Under the pieces are notes generated by a model. It worked only from the letters and a program-made list of their open reading frames with translations. It made no database searches and was not told the origin of the DNA. Of a stretch of DNA of 64,000 nt, positions 57,357 through 64,000 are shown piece by piece; the first letter of the stretch is position 1; the number at the start of each line of letters is the position of its first letter. The stretch covers positions 99,174 through 163,173 of the forward strand of contig NZ_PJAR01000024.1 in assembly GCF_002836745.1 (NCBI RefSeq), read 5' to 3'. Both the position numbers and the translations under genes were made by a program. This DNA comes from Glaciecola sp. 33A. GTDB taxonomy: Bacteria > Pseudomonadota > Gammaproteobacteria > Enterobacterales > Alteromonadaceae.

Positions 57357-57438
57357 TTATCAAGTTTTTCCTTGTATGCCTAACGCTTATTATTGCGACC
57401 TTACAAGCTATACTTACCTTGCAAGGTAGGAGGAAGCT

Positions 57439-57750
57439 ATGTATCGACGCACCAGTAAACATCAAAAAATATTATCTAAATCATACACTAATGGAGTGAA
57501 AACGGAATCACATTTGGAGCAGAATGTTGACCATCAGCCAGTTTGGGAAATTCCAGAACTCAGGCGAGTGATTGAGATAACAGATTTTGACAGCGGTGAG
57601 CCTATTGTTCACAAACTCGAACTATACAAAACGGATCGTATAGATTGCTACGACGTATATGTGGATGGTGCAATTTGGAAAAAGCGAATTGGATGGAGCC
57701 AAATTTTAGCGGGTATTAGAAAAGCAATGCCACGAAGAGTAAAAGAATGA
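57439..57750 (+). CDS. Hypothetical protein, 103 residues
   Basis: A soluble protein starting MYRRTSKHQKILSKSYTNG, with WEIPELRRVIEITDFDSGE and an Arg-rich tail. AGGAGGAAG before the ATG is a strong ribosome site. A 12-base palindrome ACCTTGCAAGGT (57416-57427) lies just upstream and could be an operator. I do not recognise the family. Confidence 0.6.
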   Translation: MYRRTSKHQKILSKSYTNGVKTESHLEQNVDHQPVWEIPELRRVIEITDFDSGEPIVHKLELYKTDRIDCYDVYVDGAIWKKRIGWSQILAGIRKAMPRRVKE

Positions 57751-58319
57751 ATGTATATTGTTCCGATCGCTAAAGATATGGGTTCCAGATGAACGTCTCC
57801 TTTCTGCTAACAGCCCCAGTTCAGGGAGACACTGACCAACGGCAGGTATTGGCACAAAGCGCCAATTGGCTGAAACGCACCGACCGTCTGATTTGCCGTT
57901 CAGCCGAAATAAGTGCAAAAGATCCTGACACTTTTGTTCTGGCATAGAATGCTCATTCAAATTTGACGGCGTACGACCGCTATTGCCGTGGACTTGCCGC
58001 TTCGCTTGAACGCCTTATCTGACTTTAAACAGAATCAGTGCAGACAAACAAGCAACGATGGAGTTTTTTTGGTGCTAAGATTTAAAATGCAAAAATCATA
58101 AATTAAACAAAATAGCAGTCGTCTCATTACAAGTCTTTTAAGCAATAATCTTGTAACGCCATAAAACTGTCATACAGTTAAAATATACTCCTTCTCATTA
58201 TCGATACAAATAGCAATAACTCTGTCACTAGAAATCTAATCGAAAAACGAAATCAGCCAAAAACAAAATTATTTCTGACAGTGTTAAAACTGATTACCCT
58301 AAAAGGTGCCCGCAAATAC
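57751..58319. other. Gap before chemotaxis receptor
   Basis: No gene is supported. A copy of the dispersed repeat (TTTGACGGCGTACGACCGC) is at 57961-57990. The AT-rich last 250 bases should hold the promoter of the receptor gene. Confidence 0.5.
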
Positions 58320-59957
58320 ATGCTTAACACACCCACTTCAAAATTTAAGACGCTCAAAACCAAAATTTTAGCGCTTGTTACCATAGCACTTCTGATTATT
58401 GGCGTTATTGCCGTCATTTCTAATATCATGCTCTCATCGCAAATAAATCGGTATCAGAAACTCATCGAAGTGGAGAACACAGCGGCTTCACAAATTGGTG
58501 CTGTAAATTTGCAGTTCAAAACCCAAGTTCAGGAATGGAAAAACGTATTGCTTCGTGGTCATCAAGTGGAAGCTAGAGAGAAATATTGGGCTAAATTTGT
58601 TCAGCAACACGAGCTAGTTCAACAATTGGCAACTGACATTTTGTCATTGAAGCTGAACCCTTCAATAGAAACCCAAGTAAGAAAGTTTAGGCAAATACAC
58701 GCTTCGTTATTATCAAAATATGAAATTGGAAAACAAGCCTTTGTCGACACTAATTTCGATCACAAAAAAGGAGACTCTGCCGTCATTGGAATTGACAGAG
58801 CACCAGCTAAAACATTAGAGACGTTGGTTGAGGACATTCAAAAGCAACTTAATAACAAAAATGCTGTGCTGGAATCGCAAGCCAATCAAAGCAAGTGGAT
58901 GGCCATTTTTGCTATATTCGCTTCTGTTGTCATTAGTATAATCTTTGCAAACCTATACATGAACAAAAGTGTCATTAAGCCAATTGTTTCCCTTATAAGG
59001 CAGTTAAAGGCGCTGAGCCAAGGCGATTTTAATGCCGAAGTGATTGCTAATAGAGAGGATGAAATTGGTGAAATGTCCGTCGCAATTCAAGTATTAAGTC
59101 ATAAGTTGCGAAATGTATGTGAACACTTACAAGAAATACAAGCAAAGCTTGCCAAGGTAAGCAGTGGAATAACGCAAGGTTCTAACAAGTTAGTTGCTAG
59201 TTCCAAACAACAAAATACGCAAACAATTGATGCTTCAGCCGCGACTGCCAAAATGACGCTAATGTCGGCGCAAGTAGCACGCGATATTAATCAGGCCACT
59301 CAACTTGCAAAAGAAGCTAAAGAATCGGCTACCTCAAGCCAAAAAGTGATGCAAGAAACAATAGAAACAATACGCATGTCTTCTAAGCAGATAAAAGATA
59401 CTGCTAAGGTGATTGAAAACCTCGACGATGATGCTAAAAATGTTGGCAGCGTTGTTGATGTTATCAATAGTATCGCTGAACAAACTAACTTGCTCGCCCT
59501 CAACGCTGCAATCGAAGCGGCGCGAGCGGGTGAGCAAGGTCGTGGATTTGCTGTGGTAGCAGATGAAGTCAGGACATTAGCATCAAGAACGCAAAAATCT
59601 ACAGAGGAAATTCAAACCATCATAGCGAAGTTGCAGCAAGGGGCTCTAAATGCTGTTGAGGCCATTCGAATCGGCAGCCAAAACGTGCAACTCAGTGAAG
59701 AAAAAGTGCAACAAGCAGACAGCATTTTGCGCACAGTGGATACATCAGTTTTTCACATTACCGAATTAAATCAAAAAGTATCCCAGGCTATGGCTATTCA
59801 AGAGCAAGCCAGTAAGGGTATTAATGAGACGATTGAGTCTTTGCGTAAAGTTTCCGAACTAAATCATAAGGAAGCGCAAGATCTGCAAACTGATAACACT
59901 ATTTTATCCGAAATTAAGTTAGATCTTGAATTAGAAGTACGGACCTTATCTAGTTAG
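58320..59957 (+). CDS. Methyl-accepting chemotaxis protein
   Basis: A receptor of about 545 residues. Two transmembrane helices (about residues 16-38 and 196-217) flank a helical periplasmic domain, followed by HAMP ([18 protein letters not shown]) and the signalling domain with the hairpin tip [32 protein letters not shown]. It senses an unknown ligand and signals through CheW/CheA. A GTG at 58281 is also in frame. No other che gene is nearby. Confidence 0.92.
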   Translation: MLNTPTSKFKTLKTKILALVTIALLIIGVIAVISNIMLSSQINRYQKLIEVENTAASQIGAVNLQFKTQVQEWKNVLLRGHQVEAREKYWAKFVQQHELVQQLATDILSLKLNPSIETQVRKFRQIHASLLSKYEIGKQAFVDTNFDHKKGDSAVIGIDRAPAKTLETLVEDIQKQLNNKNAVLESQANQSKWMAIFAIFASVVISIIFANLYMNKSVIKPIVSLIRQLKALSQGDFNAEVIANREDEIGEMSVAIQVLSHKLRNVCEHLQEIQAKLAKVSSGITQGSNKLVASSKQQNTQTIDASAATAKMTLMSAQVARDINQATQLAKEAKESATSSQKVMQETIETIRMSSKQIKDTAKVIENLDDDAKNVGSVVDVINSIAEQTNLLALNAAIEAARAGEQGRGFAVVADEVRTLASRTQKSTEEIQTIIAKLQQGALNAVEAIRIGSQNVQLSEEKVQQADSILRTVDTSVFHITELNQKVSQAMAIQEQASKGINETIESLRKVSELNHKEAQDLQTDNTILSEIKLDLELEVRTLSS

Positions 59958-60044
59958 TGTTAAATTCATTATGGTAAACAACTTCACACTATCTTTTATT
60001 GCTTGCCTAAGAAAATGAGTCCTCCTGCATCAATACCAGAAGGA

Positions 60045-60299
60045 CTACATTAATTTTGCGAACATCTCAGCACTCTTCAACCTGGCCTTTATGTCGTGTA
60101 TCGGCATTAACAGTATCAATTTATCAACTTCTGTGGCGTCGATAAATTTATGCAGTTTATCGGCGACCGTCTGTCCAGAGCCAATAAAAGCATAACGCAA
60201 TATATGTGACAGCATCGCTTGATCTGCCTCGATGCAAATTTGCGATAAGTCATCCACGGGTCTAGCAAATCGACGATTAGCGCCTCGTCGCATATTCAT
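60045..60299 (-). pseudogene. C-terminal fragment of luciferase-like monooxygenase
   Basis: The 84-codon frame contains YAFIGSGQTVADKLHKFIDATEVDKLILLMPIHD and ARLKSAEMFAKL, the end of an LLM-class flavin oxidoreductase. The rest of the enzyme (about 250 residues) is missing, so this is a remnant. Confidence 0.65.
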
Positions 60300-60552
60300 G
60301 AATTGCTGTTGTACAAAGAGTTATTTTTTTGCAGCTCTAACATTCAACGAGAAAGGCTACCGATGGTAAGATTGACTTGGCAGTTCATTGCCCATTATTT
60401 CCGTGAGCTTTTAGCACCTTGAAGGGCCGTTTTGGGCAGTTTCCGGACGTTGAGTTTTTGCTGGAAATGACTGCGATGCCCTCGAAAGGTGTCTTAAAAC
60501 GTTTTTCGAAGTCACTACCTTAAGCAGCCATTTCACCATTTAACAATTCAAA

Positions 60553-61068
60553 CTATACCTTGTTAATCGTATATTTAAATTCATAGTGAGAAAACGCCGA
60601 TTGATTAAATCCACGGTAACTACCTTCAAAAATAACCTTGCCAGTGGTTTTGTTCTTTATTCTTAACTTGTCATTACCTAATAATGCACTTCCTGTAACA
60701 ATTGCACGAGACGAATAACAAGAGGGTGTGTCAATCTCTAAAAGGAAGTTGTCATCAATGAAAAAAGTAGCTATCACTTTGGTATTGTCGAAAAAGTCTG
60801 GCGAGAGGTTCCCACCTCTGCACGTAATTGACTCGACTTCACATTCGTATACGCCCTGTTTTATTTCTGTATTTCTAGGACCAATCAGTTGATAGTCGAC
60901 TGAATATTGCACAATATCGCCTTTTGATACGTCTATATTATCGAGGGCGCAGTTAAGAGCTACAACCGCCGTTACGCAGCCCGATAACGGTATCGTTAAC
61001 GCCAAACATAAAATGTAACGCAGGGGAGATTTATGTATCTTGTTAATCTTTAGGTATGCATTTATCAA
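60553..61068 (-). CDS. Hypothetical lipoprotein
   Basis: A 171-residue lipoprotein with a basic N terminus and lipobox LSGC at about residue 31. The mature part is beta-rich with several cysteines (CALDN, CEVESITC, PSCYSS). The start is a TTG at 61068, the only reasonable one before the signal peptide. Family unknown. Confidence 0.55.
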   Translation of the reverse strand: MINAYLKINKIHKSPLRYILCLALTIPLSGCVTAVVALNCALDNIDVSKGDIVQYSVDYQLIGPRNTEIKQGVYECEVESITCRGGNLSPDFFDNTKVIATFFIDDNFLLEIDTPSCYSSRAIVTGSALLGNDKLRIKNKTTGKVIFEGSYRGFNQSAFSHYEFKYTINKV

Positions 61069-61406
61069 AATATATCCGTTATTTTTTACACAAATCTTTT
61101 TTAATAGATTAACTCAAAAGGGCGTAATATTAAACAGTTTCACGCACACATTCGAATTGATCAGATATCTTCAAATCTCGCTTATTCTGAGTAATCGCTT
61201 GAAATGTCAGCTTTATTTAATGTACCCAATTTTAATGAGCCTGAAGTGACCCTTTTGGTACGAGGCTCGCTTGCGAATTTGAGCAACGTATGACTCCTTA
61301 TACCGTGTTGCTGTCTAAGACAAATTTTCTCAATCTATAGTAGTTCAACAACTCGCTGATGACTAAAATCACTCGGCAAGCAGAGCACTATTTCAATGTA
61401 AAGGTC
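61069..61406. other. Gap between lipoprotein and signal peptidase genes
   Basis: No gene. A diverged copy of the dispersed repeat (TTTGAGCAACGTATGACTCC) lies near 61278-61310. Confidence 0.45.
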
Positions 61407-62069
61407 TCAATTTAAACGTATTTCACGGTTACCTTCAGTGAATTTATACAGACTTTCAGCAAATATATCATCGCGCGAAATTACACCGAAAGTTCGGGAA
61501 TCTAAACTGTTATTTAGATTTTCTCCTAGAACAAAGAATTCATTTGTTTTCAAGCTAATTGTTTCAAAATCCTGACAATCAATTGTATCTTTCCACCTGT
61601 AAAAAACTTCTTCATTAACTGTTACTAAATTATCACATGTCTTTACTAAATCGCCTTGCGCAGCTACAACCCTTTTTCTCAAAGGTGTGCCTGAAGGATC
61701 CGTAAATCCAACAAAACTTCCTACGTCGACTGAATAATTGAAATGTTTAGAAATAACCATGTCACCATCTTTTAGGGTTGGATAATTTGACCCCGAATCA
61801 ACAATGTCATAAGAATAACCCATCATCATTGGCATGCTATATCGTGTTAGCCCCCAAAATATAACAACGACAATAATTCCGGACCCTACACCTTTCCAAT
61901 AATGAGAGTTTTTAGTCATCCACGGCAATACCAACATGATAAAAACAGAACTAATGATTAGTAATACAAGGCCTAATTCCATTTTTTCAAGACTATCGCC
62001 CATCTCTAGTGCTCTAAATAGAAAAAAACTAAGACCCAAGATTACAAATTGCTTGACGGTTAATAGCAT
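61407..62069 (-). CDS. Signal peptidase I-like protein (S26)
   Basis: A 220-residue membrane protein with about three hydrophobic segments in the first 90 residues. The S26 boxes follow: SGSNYPTLKDGDMV with the catalytic serine, LRKRVVAAQGD with the catalytic lysine and GENLNNSLDSRTFGVI. The usual SM before PTL is SN here. It is probably a second, specialised signal peptidase, as the housekeeping lepB is normally next to lepA and rnc. GGAA precedes the ATG. Confidence 0.85.
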   Translation of the reverse strand: MLLTVKQFVILGLSFFLFRALEMGDSLEKMELGLVLLIISSVFIMLVLPWMTKNSHYWKGVGSGIIVVVIFWGLTRYSMPMMMGYSYDIVDSGSNYPTLKDGDMVISKHFNYSVDVGSFVGFTDPSGTPLRKRVVAAQGDLVKTCDNLVTVNEEVFYRWKDTIDCQDFETISLKTNEFFVLGENLNNSLDSRTFGVISRDDIFAESLYKFTEGNREIRLN

Positions 62070-62242
62070 AATTAAATTCCGTATATTAAAATGCCTGTAA
62101 ATTTCGATGAAGCAATTAGGGACAACAAATATCAGTGATAAACGACTGATTTATTGTTTCCCGTGTTGCTCGGTGCATCCCTTCGTTCAGAACACTCTTC
62201 AGTTGTTGCGTCATCACTTTATGAAGAGTTGTTATAAGCTGA

Positions 62243-62539
62243 TTACGCTGTTCTTTGTTCAGTTAAACTTAAGCGTTTATGCGAACTGAAAACATGTTGC
62301 TTTGTACTATCAAATACTAAATAAGCATCTATCTCTACAGCAAAAGATGCCACAGGAAATATTTCTAAAATACCAAAGTCACCTAGGTTGGCAGATAGAA
62401 GTGCAACTTTTCCATTTGCAGATAGGCTCTTATCAACATCGCGAAAATCACCATCTACGTAGAGCTTTGCCCCATGGAACCATGAATTAGTAACTTTAAT
62501 CTTATGTTCTTTAACATTGAACTCGAATTCTTTTCTCAT
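62243..62539 (-). CDS. Hypothetical protein, 98 residues
   Basis: A soluble protein starting MRKEFEFNVKEHKIKVTNSW at ATG 62539, which has GGAG at the right distance. A longer start at 62551 is less likely. It has a beta-rich pattern with HGAKLYVDGDFRD. It lies 42 bases after the XRE gene on the same strand and is probably the third gene of that operon. Function unknown. Confidence 0.6.
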   Translation of the reverse strand: MRKEFEFNVKEHKIKVTNSWFHGAKLYVDGDFRDVDKSLSANGKVALLSANLGDFGILEIFPVASFAVEIDAYLVFDSTKQHVFSSHKRLSLTEQRTA

Positions 62540-62581
62540 TTGAAACTCCATTATTTAATTAACGTACTACAGCTTATTTTC

Positions 62582-62779
62582 TTACTCTTCGAGGCTAAAA
62601 ATACTCTCTACTGTAGCCTGAAAATAAGCCGCCAATTTTAATGCAATAACTACCGATGGCGTAAAACGTCCCGTTTCCACTGTACTGATAGTTTTCCTTG
62701 ATACCCCAATGCCATCCGCAAGTTCCTGCTGAGATATTTTAAGCTTTCCCCTAAGTTTGGCTATATTATTATCAAGCAC
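62582..62779 (-). CDS. XRE-family repressor
   Basis: A 65-residue helix-turn-helix protein of the Cro/CI type: LRGKLKISQQELADGIGVSRKTISTVETGRFTPS. I chose the GTG at 62779 (VLDNNIAKLRGK), which is one base after the stop of the upstream membrane gene and gives the normal family length. It probably controls its own operon through the three CCTTAGG boxes at 63283-63332. Confidence 0.85.
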   Translation of the reverse strand: MLDNNIAKLRGKLKISQQELADGIGVSRKTISTVETGRFTPSVVIALKLAAYFQATVESIFSLEE

Positions 62780-62780
62780 G

Positions 62781-63257
62781 CTAGTCCTGCTCCTTTCGCA
62801 GCCTGTAGAGTATTGGCAAGCCATAACTGAGAAATAATACCGCCATGTTAAGCTTAACAAATTCATGAACGCCAATACTATTTAGAAACTCAGGGAAGTA
62901 ATGGGTTAAATAAGCGAGTAATAATAGAATGGCCATCACATTAAAACTGTATTGGTAAGCCTTCATACTCACGTAGCCAATATATTCGTCGGTGAATTTG
63001 CCATACCAAAATGTATTGCGATTTACTTTCTTGTAAAATTTCATATCCTTAAAAAACCTTACTATAAGCGCGATGATTAGGATAACCCCAAAAACGCCAA
63101 AAATATTTTTTAACCAAGTGGCATCTGGAAATATATTTTCTATAAGGCTGTAGAGACTGTCACATATCAAAAAAAGCGCGAGAACCGAAGCCCCAACTGC
63201 GTTACGTGTTAAGAAACTTTGTTCAATCGCAGGCGTTAATTCCGTTTCAGTATGCAT
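62781..63257 (-). CDS. Four-helix membrane protein of XRE operon
   Basis: A 158-residue protein with four predicted transmembrane helices (about residues 17-40, 48-67, 99-118 and 130-148) and a polar loop MKFYKKVNRNTFWYGKF. Membrane proteins of this size often precede short XRE regulators in the same operon, as here. Function unknown. Confidence 0.7.
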   Translation of the reverse strand: MHTETELTPAIEQSFLTRNAVGASVLALFLICDSLYSLIENIFPDATWLKNIFGVFGVILIIALIVRFFKDMKFYKKVNRNTFWYGKFTDEYIGYVSMKAYQYSFNVMAILLLLAYLTHYFPEFLNSIGVHEFVKLNMAVLFLSYGLPILYRLRKEQD

Positions 63258-63282
63258 ATTAATTTCCCTTTATCAAGATATA

Positions 63283-63332
63283 ACCCTAAGGTATCAGATG
63301 AAACCTTAGGGTGTCAAATAATACCTTAGGGT
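63283..63332 (-). promoter_or_regulatory. Three CCTTAGG operator boxes at 20-bp spacing
   Basis: ACCCTAAGGT at 63283-63292, ACCTTAGGGT at 63303-63312 and ACCTTAGGGT at 63323-63332. The first is the exact reverse complement of the others, and the spacing is exactly 20 bases, two helical turns. They lie 26-75 bases upstream of the XRE operon, a natural place for autorepression. Confidence 0.75.
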
Positions 63333-63499
63333 TTCACTCTGCATGATTTGAGATAGAGCAGTTGATATCATTATGAAACGGAATGAAATCGGTAGATTAG
63401 TGAAGTTTATTTTTCAGAAGCTCAATGGCCGGTTTTGCCACGGGCTGTGTAAAAACTAAAATCCCTCAAATGTCTACCAATGGCAAATGCTTCTCATAC

Positions 63500-63537
63500 A
63501 AATTTGAACGGCGTACGACGGCTTTTGCCGTATTGAA
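63500..63537 (+). repeat. Dispersed intergenic repeat, solo copy
   Basis: AATTTGAACGGCGTACGACG followed by GCTTTTGCCGTATTG. Related copies lie at 44900-44934 (reverse), 53178-53212, 55968-56005 and 57961-57990, always between genes. Confidence 0.7.
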
Positions 63538-63645
63538 GACCTGAGTGAACAGGAAAAAATTGGCATTTTTTAGTCCCTCGCGAAATTGAGGCTGATGTCA
63601 GAGTTCTGGGTGAGACTATATATTTTGTAAGCTTTTTAGTATTTC

Positions 63646-64000
63646 TTATTGCTCATTAGCCCTCTCTTTGAGCATAGATTCTAATACAACCCTAGACCAA
63701 CTTTTCACGTTTTCTATATCAAGTTTGGAAGCGCTGTTGTCAAAATAAACTAGAATTGGATAACCACCGTTGGGGCAGTACGGTGTTGGTTCAAATCCTC
63801 CGTACATCAAGCCAAGACCAACAATGCCTTTGCCTGAATCACCGGTCACCCAGTAGCTGACTCTATTGTTGAACCCCTTACTGAAAATTTCTCTTCCCAA
63901 AACGGCAGCCTCTTCTTGGGAATCGAAACAAGGACTGTTATAAATTACGTTTGGAGTTGATGAGCAGGAAACGAGAAGAGTACAAACACAAATTATCAAA
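63646..64000 (-). CDS. Lipoprotein, possibly partial
   Basis: At least 117 residues with lipobox VSCSS close to the start. The mature part has C-F-D-SQEEAAVLGREIFS, GLGLMYGGFEP and PYCPNGGYPILV. A TTG at the window edge could be the start, but the gene may well begin beyond the window. Family unknown. Confidence 0.5.
   Translation of the reverse strand, partial: LIICVCTLLVSCSSTPNVIYNSPCFDSQEEAAVLGREIFSKGFNNRVSYWVTGDSGKGIVGLGLMYGGFEPTPYCPNGGYPILVYFDNSASKLDIENVKSWSRVVLESMLKERANEQ

Larger units (their letters stand above)
63258..63645. other. Intergenic region with operators and dispersed repeat
   Basis: It holds the operator triplet listed separately and a copy of the dispersed repeat (AATTTGAACGGCGTACGACG at 63500). 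No gene is seen. Confidence 0.5.

Noticed and set aside
57706..57960. 84-codon minus-strand frame
   Set aside because: It overlaps the end of the 57439-57750 gene, has low-complexity composition and no ribosome site. It looks like a chance frame in a decayed gap.

Overview
The window looks like the chromosome of a marine gammaproteobacterium of the Alteromonadales, probably near Alteromonas, Paraglaciecola or Glaciecola. This is inferred from gene content, gene order and protein style: nudE/yrfG next to a complete gspC-N operon, then hslR-hslO-envZ-ompR, prkB, purHD, dusB-fis, prmA, accBC-aroQ, dsbD, and fxsA-groESL. No rRNA or tRNA gene was seen that could settle the taxonomy.

From 1 to about 35.9 kb the sequence is ordinary core chromosome. 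It holds NudE and YrfG in divergent orientation, YjjX, the type II secretion operon gspC to gspN on the minus strand, a scar with a dead response regulator and a duplicated hslR promoter, the redox and heat stress proteins Hsp15 and Hsp33, the EnvZ/OmpR pair, PrkB, late purine synthesis (PurD, PurH), DusB-Fis, PrmA, biotin carboxylase with its carrier, AroQ, a DsbD with a doubled N-terminal domain, FxsA and GroES/GroEL.

From about 35.9 kb to the end of the window the DNA is accessory. A frameshifted P4-type integrase lies downstream of the groEL terminator. Next comes a mobile-integron-like platform at 37.97-44.85 kb. Its integrase has lost an internal segment and is frameshifted, but a LexA box remains upstream. 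An attI region carries a tiny leader ORF, and it is followed by an array of at least twelve gene cassettes plus a truncated thirteenth, mostly small membrane proteins, lipoproteins and hypothetical proteins. Three unrelated cassettes end in the same 295-bp module. Each copy has a conserved sigma-70-like promoter, a Shine-Dalgarno sequence and a short leader ORF aimed through the attC into the next cassette. This is the most novel signal in the window.

A 93-bp inverted repeat at 44.84 and 53.27 kb brackets an 8.4-kb segment. It holds a decayed IS91-type transposase, a TPR gene that lost its start, a DUF898/M48-protease operon, an IS66 remnant fused to a glycine-rich repeat fragment, and a serine beta-lactamase-family protein. 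Beyond it are a stand-alone SecA paralogue, a solitary integron cassette in reverse orientation at 57 kb, a chemotaxis receptor, lipoproteins, a second signal peptidase I, and an XRE-regulated membrane operon with three operator boxes spaced exactly 20 bp apart.
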